Part shown: positions 7,862 through 15,507 of the stretch, one piece after another | Layout of the letters: each line of letters begins with the position of its first letter | Numbering within the stretch: position 1 is the stretch's first letter | DNA from: an uncultured Lachnospiraceae bacterium | Lineage (GTDB): Bacteria; Bacillota; Clostridia; Lachnospirales; Lachnospiraceae | NCBI GenBank assembly: GCA_902798585.1 | Contig: CADBXF010000010.1 | Span: 66,668 to 130,667, forward strand | Length of the DNA: 64,000 nucleotides | Direction: 5' to 3' | Program-made: the position numbers and the translations under genes | Notes under the pieces: model-generated | Seen by the model: only the letters and a program-made list of their open reading frames with translations | Database searches by the model: none | Told to the model about the DNA's origin: nothing

Positions 7862-8419
7862 TCAAACAAGAATCATACGCACAAAAGCTGTAATTTCCAC
7901 GGGAATTTCCGGGGATTCCCCGCTGAGATCCCCGATTCGCGCGGTCATCTCCGCCGCGCGCTCAAAGATATGCATATGCACGGAACATCCCCGTTTCTTC
8001 AGGGATTCCGTAAAATAAGCCAGCACATTTTCCTTTTCCTTCGGCTTCATTTTTTCGGCATATCCCACGAGCTCCGTGCCGTTTATATACAAAGCATCCA
8101 GATGCATGACATTTTTCTCGGAAGTAAACACGAGATCGGAATAGAGCTTCCCGCTCCCGCCGGCCGCTTCAATGAACCTGCGGTAAACATCTTCCTCGAG
8201 GGAACGATACGGAAACAAAACGATGCATGCGACAAGCGATTTTGCGGCCGGCAGAACGCCCAGCACGGAAATGACCGTGAGAAGGTTCCGCGTTGTTCCC
8301 TTCAGATACCATCCGATGAAGAACAATCCGAGGGATACCAAAACAATGCAAATCGTCCAAAGAGCCGACAGCATTTTCCGTCTCCCGATATAACCGTTTG
8401 TACCTTTACCTGCTTTCAT
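7862..8419 (-). CDS. Uncharacterised membrane protein with two N-terminal helices
   Basis: A 185-residue protein that I do not assign to a characterised family. It has two predicted membrane segments, about residues 17-39 (LSALWTICIVLVSLGLFFIG) and 47-70 (LLTVISVLGVLPAAKSLVACI), then a soluble mixed alpha/beta domain of about 110 residues (LYSDLVFTSEKNVMHLDALY ... VLAYFTESLKKRGCSVHMHIF). The N-terminus is basic (MKAGKGTNGYIGRRK), so it should stay inside. The ATG at 8417-8419 overlaps the end of the HAD gene by 14 bases and has a gaggggg site. It sits in a run with HAD phosphatase, RsuA and RluA-type genes, all likely co-transcribed. Confidence 0.75.
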   Translation of the reverse strand: MKAGKGTNGYIGRRKMLSALWTICIVLVSLGLFFIGWYLKGTTRNLLTVISVLGVLPAAKSLVACIVLFPYRSLEEDVYRRFIEAAGGSGKLYSDLVFTSEKNVMHLDALYINGTELVGYAEKMKPKEKENVLAYFTESLKKRGCSVHMHIFERAAEMTARIGDLSGESPEIPVEITAFVRMILV

Positions 8420-9080
8420 TCAATGCCCCCTCGTCCTCCAAAAGCTCCGTAAAATCTCTGATATGATATTCCGACTGCGCTATGATTTCGTCCATCTGCG
8501 CCTCCGCATGCGCATCGTATACGGAGCATACGCGCATTCCCGCATTGTGACCGGCCTCAATCCCCTGAAGAATATCTTCAAACACCATGCAATCCGCGGG
8601 ATTTACACCGAGATCGTCGGCAACGAGCAGATAAATATCCGGGGCCGGCTTTCCTCGTGTAATCTCGCATGCGGTATGAATGCTGTCCATATATTCGCGA
8701 AGCCCCGTCGCGTCAAGCACGGCGTCGAGAAGCTCCCTCGAGTTCGATGTCGCAATCCCCGTGCGGACTCCCTTCCCGCGGAGCGTTCGCAGATACGCAA
8801 GAACGCCCGGTTTCAGCGGAACCTTCGTGCGGTAATACTCCATTGCCATATTGTTCCACTCGGCCTGAATCTCCTCAATCGAGTCTGTAATTCCGTAATT
8901 TTCCTGAAAATATACAGCGGTTTCACGAAGGCTCATCCCGCCGATTTTCGCCTGAAGGCCTTCGTCGTAAGGAATTCCGTGCCTTCCCATATAGTCCATA
9001 TCAATATCTTTCCAAATCCACATCGAATCGACAATCGTCCCGTCCAAATCAAAGATTGCCGCCGAAAAATCCGTCTTCAC
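8406..9080 (-). CDS. HAD-superfamily phosphatase, beta-phosphoglucomutase-like
   Basis: A 224-residue haloacid-dehalogenase hydrolase. Motif I is IFDLDGTIVDSMW (nucleophile Asp near residue 11), motif II is GIATSNSRELL, motif III/IV is GKPAPDIYLLVADDLGV and CMVFEDILQGIEAGHNAGM. The helical cap domain inserted after motif I places it with beta-phosphoglucomutase and sugar-phosphate phosphatases; the exact substrate is unknown. The start is GTG at 9078-9080 with a ggagaa site, directly after the rsuA stop codon, so the two are coupled. Confidence 0.85.
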   Translation of the reverse strand: MKTDFSAAIFDLDGTIVDSMWIWKDIDMDYMGRHGIPYDEGLQAKIGGMSLRETAVYFQENYGITDSIEEIQAEWNNMAMEYYRTKVPLKPGVLAYLRTLRGKGVRTGIATSNSRELLDAVLDATGLREYMDSIHTACEITRGKPAPDIYLLVADDLGVNPADCMVFEDILQGIEAGHNAGMRVCSVYDAHAEAQMDEIIAQSEYHIRDFTELLEDEGALNESR

Positions 9081-9806
9081 TCAATTCTCCTCCGAAATAC
9101 GAATCCGCGCAATTTCCGCGGTCGTCAGTTCTGTATAATGCCCTGCCGGCAAATCGTCCGGCAGGGAGAGGCCTCCCATCGAAACGCGACGAAGCGCGGT
9201 CACCTCGCTTCCGACCGCCTGTACCATACGCTTCACCTGATGGAATTTTCCTTCGGTTATCGTAAGAAACAATACCGTCTCCGTATCTCCCTTACGCAAA
9301 ATGCCTGCCTTCGCGGGAGCCGTGACAAAATCTCCCAAATCGATGCCTGCGGACAGTTTCGCACAGTCCTCCTCCGTCAAAACGCCGCGGCAGACAGCGT
9401 GGTAGGTCTTTGGCACATGCTTCTTCGGTGAAAGCAGTTCGTGGGCAAGCGCGCCGTCGTTGGTAATCAGCAGAAAGCCTTCCGTATCGATATCAAGACG
9501 CCCGACCGGAAAATATTTCTCCGGGTCGATTCCCGGAATCAGGTCAAGCACTGTCTTTTGCTTTTTATCCCGCGATGCCGACAGTACCCCGGCAGGTTTG
9601 TTTAAGAGAAAATACCGAAACCGCGCATAGGAGAACGCAATCCCATCCAAAGCCACGGTCTCCGCTTCGGGATCGGTTTTACGCTCGGGATCCCGCACGG
9701 CTGCACCGTCCACACTCACACGGCCGGCGCGTATGGCGTCACGACACTGTTTGCGGCTCATCTTCGGTGAAAGCTCCGAGAGTAAGCGGTCAAGTCGCAT
9801 TCCCAT
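9081..9806 (-). CDS. rsuA: RsuA-family 16S rRNA pseudouridine synthase
   Basis: This 241-residue enzyme most likely makes pseudouridine 516 in 16S rRNA. It opens with an S4 domain (MRLDRLLSELSPKMSRKQCRDAI ... GRVSVDG), then LNKPAGVLSASRD, the catalytic GRLDIDTEGFLLITNDG near residue 105, and EGKFHQVKRMVQAVG. The family also contains RluB/RluE/RluF, but the short length and S4 domain favour RsuA. Start chosen at ATG 9804-9806 with gggaggga before it; a second ATG two codons later is possible. It lies 52 bases after the rRNA methyltransferase gene. Confidence 0.88.
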   Translation of the reverse strand: MGMRLDRLLSELSPKMSRKQCRDAIRAGRVSVDGAAVRDPERKTDPEAETVALDGIAFSYARFRYFLLNKPAGVLSASRDKKQKTVLDLIPGIDPEKYFPVGRLDIDTEGFLLITNDGALAHELLSPKKHVPKTYHAVCRGVLTEEDCAKLSAGIDLGDFVTAPAKAGILRKGDTETVLFLTITEGKFHQVKRMVQAVGSEVTALRRVSMGGLSLPDDLPAGHYTELTTAEIARIRISEEN

Positions 9807-9858
9807 GGCATCTCCCTCCCTGCGTTTATTCCCGGTCAATTGCCCCGGAAAATCATTG

Positions 9859-11346
9859 TTACAGCATTCGCCATCCCGACAGATAGCGGTTTTTCAGCAC
9901 GCCGTCCTTTGCCTTGGCGAAACCGAGCGGAAAGCCGTTCACACAAACCAGGACAAAACCGTCAGCTACCGCTGTGTCCGTCTCTATTGTCTCGCATTTC
10001 AAATAGCGAATCACATTCGGATCGTCCGCCTCGAGGTTGCATACATTCGGATATTCCGAAGCCGCAAGCCCCATCGCACAAGCCTGGCTCGGCTCAAAGC
10101 GTTCCTTGCGGTAATCCCCGAGGTACCATCCGGTGCGGAGCACGCGCAGCCCGGAGACATCGGGCATCAACCTGGGAACCATGCATACGCGCTCGCCGGA
10201 GATGACAAGCTCCGAGTTATCCCATTTTGCGGAGGTTTCGGGCGTTTTTGCAAGCGACGAGAGCCAGTCGGAAACCGCAGGCGGAGTCTTCGGCCCCGAA
10301 ACGGTTCTCACGGCTCCGCGGTTGCCGGAATTTGCTTTTGAGCGATTCCCCTTTCGCCCGGAACAAGCGCCGTCTGCGGCACCTGAAACAAAGCCAGCGC
10401 CGTACGCGTCATCCTTCTTTCGGAACAATGCGACAAAATGTCCCTCACCCTCAAGGCGATGCGGGAACAACCGCGCACACTTTGTCACCTCGGGAAGCGG
10501 CGCCCTCATCCACTCCTGATGACCCGTGTCAAAGCCGCATGCGGCGTATTCATCCTCGCGCCCTTCCGGAATCACCGGGAGAAGCTCCATCTCCGGATAA
10601 TTGGCAAGCACGAATTCCACCGCTTCCTCGTCCTCAAGCGCGGAAAAGGTGCATGTCGAATACAAGAGCATTCCGCCCGGTCGAAGCATTTGTATTGCCT
10701 GCGGAAGAATCTCATGCTGAAGCTTACTGTAATACTCCGTGCCGTATTGCTCCCAGTTGCGCATAATCGCGGGCTGTTTGCGGAACATTCCCTCACCCGA
10801 ACACGGTGCATCCACCAAAATCTTGTCAAAGAAACCCGGGAAACGGTCCGCAAGCTTGTCCGAGGATTCGCTCGTAATCAAAATGTTCGGAGCCCCGAAC
10901 ACCTCCAGGTTTTTCAGAAGCGCCTTCGCTCTTGTCGCCGAGATATCGTTCGCCACCAAAAGGCCGGTGTCCCCGAGCTTTGCGGCAAGCTCCGTGCTTT
11001 TGCCGCCGGGAGCTGCACAGAGATCGAGCACGCGATCTCCTTCGGAAATCGGCAGAAGACTCGCCGGCGTCATCGCCGAGGGCTCCTGCAGATAATACAG
11101 CCCCGCATAGTAATACGGATGCTTCGAGGGAGCATCCGTATCCGCATAATAATATCCGTTGGAAATCCACGGAACGCGCCGGAGTGTGAAGGGAGATATC
11201 TCCGCAAACCGCTCGGGCGTTATTTTCCGTGTGTTTACGCGAAGCGCCGAGCTGACACTTCTCTCAAGGCACGCCTCATACGCCCGGAAATCGTCCTCTC
11301 CGAGCATCTCAAGCATCCGTTTTGAAAAGGCTTCCGGCAGCCGCAT
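9859..11346 (-). CDS. RsmF/NSUN-type rRNA cytosine-C5 methyltransferase
   Basis: A 495-residue S-adenosylmethionine-dependent RNA methyltransferase. The SAM site is LDLCAAPGGKSTELAAKLG (about residues 108-126). Two catalytic motifs follow: VDAPCSGEGMFRKQ (Cys in PCSG releases product) and LLYSTCTFSALEDEEAV (Cys in STC attacks the base). A linker rich in Gly/Ser/Arg (about 330-365) leads to a C-terminal PUA-like/FAU domain (FEPSQACAMGLAASEYPN ... VNGFPLGFAKA). That architecture matches RsmF (16S m5C1407) and its Gram-positive relatives. Ribosome site aaagga. Same strand and spacing as its neighbours. Confidence 0.88.
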   Translation of the reverse strand: MRLPEAFSKRMLEMLGEDDFRAYEACLERSVSSALRVNTRKITPERFAEISPFTLRRVPWISNGYYYADTDAPSKHPYYYAGLYYLQEPSAMTPASLLPISEGDRVLDLCAAPGGKSTELAAKLGDTGLLVANDISATRAKALLKNLEVFGAPNILITSESSDKLADRFPGFFDKILVDAPCSGEGMFRKQPAIMRNWEQYGTEYYSKLQHEILPQAIQMLRPGGMLLYSTCTFSALEDEEAVEFVLANYPEMELLPVIPEGREDEYAACGFDTGHQEWMRAPLPEVTKCARLFPHRLEGEGHFVALFRKKDDAYGAGFVSGAADGACSGRKGNRSKANSGNRGAVRTVSGPKTPPAVSDWLSSLAKTPETSAKWDNSELVISGERVCMVPRLMPDVSGLRVLRTGWYLGDYRKERFEPSQACAMGLAASEYPNVCNLEADDPNVIRYLKCETIETDTAVADGFVLVCVNGFPLGFAKAKDGVLKNRYLSGWRML

Positions 11347-11372
11347 GGTAATCCTTTCCGGACGCGGGCAAA

Positions 11373-12176
11373 TCAGACGGTGGTCTGAGCCCGGTATCCT
11401 TCCGCAATAATGTCAAGTTCCGTCGCAAAATGCTTCAGCTTCTCGATGTCCTTTTCCTCATAGATTCGGAAAAATTCTTCCTGAATCCGCACGGCCTCGC
11501 GGTGACTAGCAAAGCGATACAGGTTCTGAATCGTAAGCAAAATGTCGTTCACAATACGCTCTTCCTCAAACCGAAGCTCCCTCGCGGCCGTGATCTCGTC
11601 GCGAATCTCGGAGAGCTCGCGGTCGGTATTGATCATCTCGTCCGCAACGCGCACAAGGCGTTCCTTGAGTTCGTCCGGAATGTTGCTCCGATATTTGTAT
11701 TGCAGCGAATGCTCGATGGTCGACCAGCAGTTCATACCGAGCGTACGGATTTGAATCTCTGCGTTCAAAGTCTTCGGACCGTCAACCATATGCACCGTAT
11801 ACCGGATTTTCATATGATAGCTTCGATAGCCGCTCGACTTCGGCGTCGCGATATAATCGCTCTCGCTCACAACCTCCATGTCGGAGCGGCGCTTAATCAT
11901 ATCCGCTACGACATAGCAGTCCTCCACAAACTGGCAGATGAGGCGGATTCCGGCGATATCGGCCATCTCCTCCTCAAGCCGCTCCAGAGGAATCTTCTTG
12001 CGGCTGCATTTTTCTACAATGCTCGCAATCGTCTTAACACGCCCCGTAACAAGCTCAATCGGGCAGTAATCATCCTGTTTTCGCAGGGATTTCTGGATGT
12101 GCGTAAACTTGACGACAAGCTCGTCAACCGCAAGCGAATACGGCTCCAGAATCTCTCTCCACAATTGTATCTCCAT
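11373..12176 (-). CDS. Small alarmone synthetase, RelQ/YjbM-like
   Basis: A 267-residue RelA/SpoT-type (p)ppGpp synthetase without a hydrolase domain. It transfers pyrophosphate from ATP to GDP or GTP. Synthetase motifs: GRVKTIASIVEKC, MADIAGIRLICQFVEDCY (DIAGIR core), ATPKSSGYRSYHMKIRY (nucleotide-binding GYRS) and LNAEIQIRTLGMNCWSTIEHSLQYKY (EIQIRT, catalytic Glu). The C-terminal third (ELSEIRDEITAAREL onward) is helical and probably mediates oligomerisation. It is longer than Bacillus RelQ but typical of Clostridia versions. Ribosome site ggagaa before ATG at 12174-12176. Lies 23 bases after the PFL gene. Confidence 0.9.
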   Translation of the reverse strand: MEIQLWREILEPYSLAVDELVVKFTHIQKSLRKQDDYCPIELVTGRVKTIASIVEKCSRKKIPLERLEEEMADIAGIRLICQFVEDCYVVADMIKRRSDMEVVSESDYIATPKSSGYRSYHMKIRYTVHMVDGPKTLNAEIQIRTLGMNCWSTIEHSLQYKYRSNIPDELKERLVRVADEMINTDRELSEIRDEITAARELRFEEERIVNDILLTIQNLYRFASHREAVRIQEEFFRIYEEKDIEKLKHFATELDIIAEGYRAQTTV

Positions 12177-12199
12177 CTCTTCTCCTTACTCGCGCCGCA

Positions 12200-13564
12200 T
12201 CAGTTCTTGAAACTGTGAATCGGCGCAGGGATACGACCCTTCCTCGCGACAAATGCCTCGCAGCTGAACCGATTGACCGGCATAATCGGCGCATATCCGA
12301 GCAAACCTCCGAACTCTGCCTGTTCCCCCACAGTCTTACCGACAACGGGGATCAGGCGCACCGCCGTCGTCTTTTGATTGATCATACCGATTGCCGTCTC
12401 GTCCGCAATGATACCCGAGATTGTCGCGGGCGTCGTATCGCCGGGAATCGCTATCATATCAAGTCCTACCGAGCAGACACAGGTCATCGCCTCGAGCTTT
12501 TCGAGCGTAAGGCAACCGGCGTTCACAGCGTCAATCATGCCCTGATCCTCACTCACCGGGATAAATGCACCGCTGAGTCCTCCGACATAGGACGAGGCCA
12601 TAACTCCGCCCTTCTTCACCTGATCGTTGAGAAGCGCAAGCGCTGCTGTTGTTCCGGGAGCTCCCGGATACTCCAGTCCGATTTCCTGTAAAATCTCTGC
12701 TACGGAGTCTCCGACTGCAGGCGTCGGCGCCAGGGAGAGGTCGACGATGCCGAAAGGCACCTGCAGCAGCTCCGATGCACGCTTCGCAACGAGCTGGCCG
12801 ACTCTTGTTATCTTAAATGCCGTGCGCTTTATGGTCTCGCACAGCACCTCGAAATCTTTGCCTCTTGCAGATTCCAAAGCCTTCTTTACAACTCCCGGAC
12901 CGCTTACGCCGACATTGATTACGGCCTCCGCCTCGGTGATTCCGTGAAACGCGCCCGCCATGAACGGGTTGTCATCCGGCGCATTGCAAAATACGACAAG
13001 CTTTGCGCAGCCGATAGAATCGGCATCTTTCGTAAGCTTTGCGGTCTCGCAGATCATCTCGCCCATCAAACGGACGGCATCCATATTGATTCCTGTTTTT
13101 GTGGAGCCCACATTTACAGAGCTGCATACACGCTCCGTCTGCGAGAGCGCCTTCGGAATCGAGCGCATCAAAAGCTCATCGGATTTGGTCATTCCCTTTG
13201 CGACAACCGCGGAAAAACCGCCGATGAAGTTTACGCCTACCTCCTTCGCGACATCGTCCAAAACCTTGGCAATCGTCACGAAATCGTCCTCGGTCTTACA
13301 TGCCGCGGAACCGATAATTCCGATGGGCGTCACGCTGATTCTTTTGTTGACGACCGGGATTCCGTATTCCCGGCCGATCTCGTCACCGGTCTCGACAAGT
13401 TTTCCGGCGAGACGGACTATTTTATCATGAATCTCCCGACACATCACGGTAAGATCGGAATCCATACAGTCAAGAAGACTGATACCCATCGTGATTGTGC
13501 GGACATCGAGATTTTCCTTCTCGATCATTTGATTGGTTTCCCATATTTCACTTCTGCTGATCAT
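12200..13564 (-). CDS. PFL family protein (DUF711, UPF0210)
   Basis: A 454-residue protein of the UPF0210/DUF711 family, whose fold is related to pyruvate-formate lyase but which has no known reaction. Characteristic segments: [104 protein letters not shown] and [20 protein letters not shown] at 13562-13564 with aaggagc site 11 bases ahead. It follows the small ACT-domain gene by 86 bases; the ACT/PFL pair is widely conserved in Bacillota, which suggests an amino-acid-responsive partnership, though this is unproven. Confidence 0.9.
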   Translation of the reverse strand: MISRSEIWETNQMIEKENLDVRTITMGISLLDCMDSDLTVMCREIHDKIVRLAGKLVETGDEIGREYGIPVVNKRISVTPIGIIGSAACKTEDDFVTIAKVLDDVAKEVGVNFIGGFSAVVAKGMTKSDELLMRSIPKALSQTERVCSSVNVGSTKTGINMDAVRLMGEMICETAKLTKDADSIGCAKLVVFCNAPDDNPFMAGAFHGITEAEAVINVGVSGPGVVKKALESARGKDFEVLCETIKRTAFKITRVGQLVAKRASELLQVPFGIVDLSLAPTPAVGDSVAEILQEIGLEYPGAPGTTAALALLNDQVKKGGVMASSYVGGLSGAFIPVSEDQGMIDAVNAGCLTLEKLEAMTCVCSVGLDMIAIPGDTTPATISGIIADETAIGMINQKTTAVRLIPVVGKTVGEQAEFGGLLGYAPIMPVNRFSCEAFVARKGRIPAPIHSFKN

Positions 13565-13650
13565 GCAATTCGAAGCTCCTTTAGCCTGTTTCCTGTGCCG
13601 CGCATTTCCGACTCCCTGCAGAACGGACAAACTGTCCCGCCCGCGCAAAA

Positions 13651-13923
13651 TCAGATGCGGTGCATCATATCAAAGATATCCTCAAGCTGAATGCGAATGA
13701 CGCAATCAATGCTCTTTCCGACCTCGGAAAGGCCGTTGGCAATTCCGTCGAAATCGGTCTTCGCATCGGCGACATCAACCACCATCATCATGTTGAAGAA
13801 GCCTCCGACAATTGTCTGTGAAATGTCAAGGATATTGATTCCGCTCTCCGAAAGATACGTGCATACGCGCGCGATGATACCGACACGGTCCTTTCCCACT
13901 ACCGTGATAATCGCTTTCTTCAT
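13651..13923 (-). CDS. ACT domain protein (UPF0237)
   Basis: A 90-residue single ACT domain, the ligand-binding fold used to sense amino acids. The sequence [24 protein letters not shown] carries the conserved Gly-(IL)-ARV turn where a small ligand would bind at a dimer interface; [20 protein letters not shown] is the second beta-alpha unit. It is the stand-alone regulatory form that pairs with the PFL gene next to it. The ATG at 13921-13923 has a ggagg site. Ligand unknown. Confidence 0.88.
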   Translation of the reverse strand: MKKAIITVVGKDRVGIIARVCTYLSESGINILDISQTIVGGFFNMMMVVDVADAKTDFDGIANGLSEVGKSIDCVIRIQLEDIFDMMHRI

Positions 13924-13936
13924 AAAAAATCCTCCG

Positions 13937-14731
13937 TCAAATCGTTATACATTCTCCGGGCATATCCCGCGGCGCTACCATAAGGCGCGGGCACGGCTCC
14001 GTGTAATGCCAGTTTTTTTCAAGCGTCACAAGCGCACATTGGTACGCAAGCTCCGGGTAATTATTTTCTTTGCTCAGGTGCCCCAGAATGACATACCGAA
14101 GGCCCCTGTGCAGCAGCGATACAAGCAAGCTTCCGCAATCGTCGTTGGACAGATGTCCGTAGGTGCCGAGAATCCGCTTTTTTAAGTGGTACGGATACGG
14201 TCCTACCAAAAGCATATCACGGTCGTAGTTGGACTCCAAAAGCACGGCATCCGCGCCGGACAAATGCGCGACCACGGTACTGTCATAGCAACCGAGGTCG
14301 GTCGCCATCGCAAGCTTTTTTCCGCCGCTTGAAACCGAATAACAGACGGGCTTCGCTGCATCATGAGAAATGTAGCAGGCCGAAATCTCGGCGTCACCGA
14401 TTTTCGTTACCCGGCCGGGTACAATCGGATGAAACAACTCCGGTGACAGCTGTCCGGACCGGTCCGCATTCATGACCGCCTGCAGTGTCTCGTGCGTACC
14501 GTAAACCGGCGTCCGGTACTTCTTCAGGAAGACCGTTAGCCCTGCGATATGGTCGCTGTGCTCATGGGTGATGAAAATCGCATCGATTCGTTCCGGCTCG
14601 ACGCCGCCTCCCTGCAGTCCGTCGACAATCCGCTTGGCGGATATACCTGCATCGATTAATATCCCCGTCTCTTCGGTTGTGATGCAGGTGCAGTTCCCAC
14701 TGCTCCCGCTGGCTATGCAAAATGCTCTCAT
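13937..14731 (-). CDS. MBL-fold metallo-hydrolase, WalJ/YycJ type
   Basis: A 264-residue metallo-beta-lactamase-fold protein. The zinc motif is FITHEHSDHIAGLTVFL (HxHxDH, about residues 57-73); further ligands are in CYISHDAAKPV, MATDLGCY and ILGHLSKENNYPELA. The opening MRAFCIASGSSGNCTCI is typical of YycJ/WalJ, an exonuclease-like protein usually encoded near walRK. Here the two-component genes are far away (49.7-51.8 kb). ATG at 14729-14731 has only a weak ribosome site (ataggcg), but it matches the family N-terminus. Lies 40 bases after coaE. Confidence 0.87.
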   Translation of the reverse strand: MRAFCIASGSSGNCTCITTEETGILIDAGISAKRIVDGLQGGGVEPERIDAIFITHEHSDHIAGLTVFLKKYRTPVYGTHETLQAVMNADRSGQLSPELFHPIVPGRVTKIGDAEISACYISHDAAKPVCYSVSSGGKKLAMATDLGCYDSTVVAHLSGADAVLLESNYDRDMLLVGPYPYHLKKRILGTYGHLSNDDCGSLLVSLLHRGLRYVILGHLSKENNYPELAYQCALVTLEKNWHYTEPCPRLMVAPRDMPGECITI

Positions 14732-14771
14732 GGAATCGCCTATCTTGTGTCTGTCTTTGTTTAAAGCGGCT

Positions 14772-15437
14772 TCAGTATACCATATCTTCCTTCTGCCTGC
14801 AACCGATAGAAGGCGATTTTCCGGCAATCCATACGGCGCGTCCGACGGCATTGTCGAGATAATGCTGCAATTGATGCAGAATCAAATACCGGTTGTTATC
14901 CCGGTCATTGACAATCATCGGCATGCCGGGCGTAATCAATTGCGACTGCGGTGTCTGCGATGACATCACGGCATCGATTCGCTCCTCCGAATACCCGCGA
15001 AGACGAAGTCTTCTTCTGCGGGTTTCCTCCGAGGCAATCACAATCCAGAGCGCATCGCAGAAGTCACGGTACCCGGCCTGATCGGCCAGCGCCGATTCCA
15101 CGAACGCAACCGGATATCCCTCCTCCTCATACTGGAAAAGAAGGCGGCGAATCTCCCGTATCGTTGCGGGATGCGTGAGCGAATTCAGCAAAGAGAGCGC
15201 CCTGGCATCCGCGAACACCTTAGCCGCAAGTTTCGCGCGGTCAAGCGTCCCGTCAGACGCAAGGTAATCCTCGCCGAAGACGCGAACGACTTCCTCATAC
15301 ACCGGCTGTCCCGGCATCATCAATTCCTGGCACACGGCATCGGAGTCGATTACCGGGCAATGCGTGAGATCGATTGCGCATTTACACACATAACTTTTTC
15401 CGCTTCCGGCATTTCCGGTCAAACCGATTACATACAT
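14772..15437 (-). CDS. coaE: Dephospho-CoA kinase
   Basis: CoaE (221 residues) phosphorylates dephospho-CoA, the last step of coenzyme A synthesis. The P-loop is GLTGNAGSGKSYVCKCA at residues 5-21; CPVIDSDAVCQELM holds the substrate Asp; FVESALADQAGY and later RLRLRGYSEERIDAVMSSQ (lid region) are typical. Start at ATG 15435-15437 because agggaggtgaggg precedes it. Follows polA after 70 bases, a common polA-coaE order in Bacillota. The 70-base gap is AT-rich with a short inverted repeat but no convincing promoter. Confidence 0.93.
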   Translation of the reverse strand: MYVIGLTGNAGSGKSYVCKCAIDLTHCPVIDSDAVCQELMMPGQPVYEEVVRVFGEDYLASDGTLDRAKLAAKVFADARALSLLNSLTHPATIREIRRLLFQYEEEGYPVAFVESALADQAGYRDFCDALWIVIASEETRRRRLRLRGYSEERIDAVMSSQTPQSQLITPGMPMIVNDRDNNRYLILHQLQHYLDNAVGRAVWIAGKSPSIGCRQKEDMVY

Positions 15438-15507
15438 AGCCCTCACCTCCCTTTGTAAACTCAGCATTGTTCCGTTATTTACGAAAAATAGTAACTTTTA
15501 CTGTCAA

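Noticed and set aside
6701-8452. Plus-strand open frame of 583 codons opposite the RluA-type gene
   Set aside because: Shadow of well-supported minus-strand genes; composition is abnormal and there is no ribosome site.
15438-15507. Promoter between polA and coaE (TTGACA near the polA stop)
   Set aside because: No -10 box at 16-18 bases; the best candidate is 19 bases away and poor.
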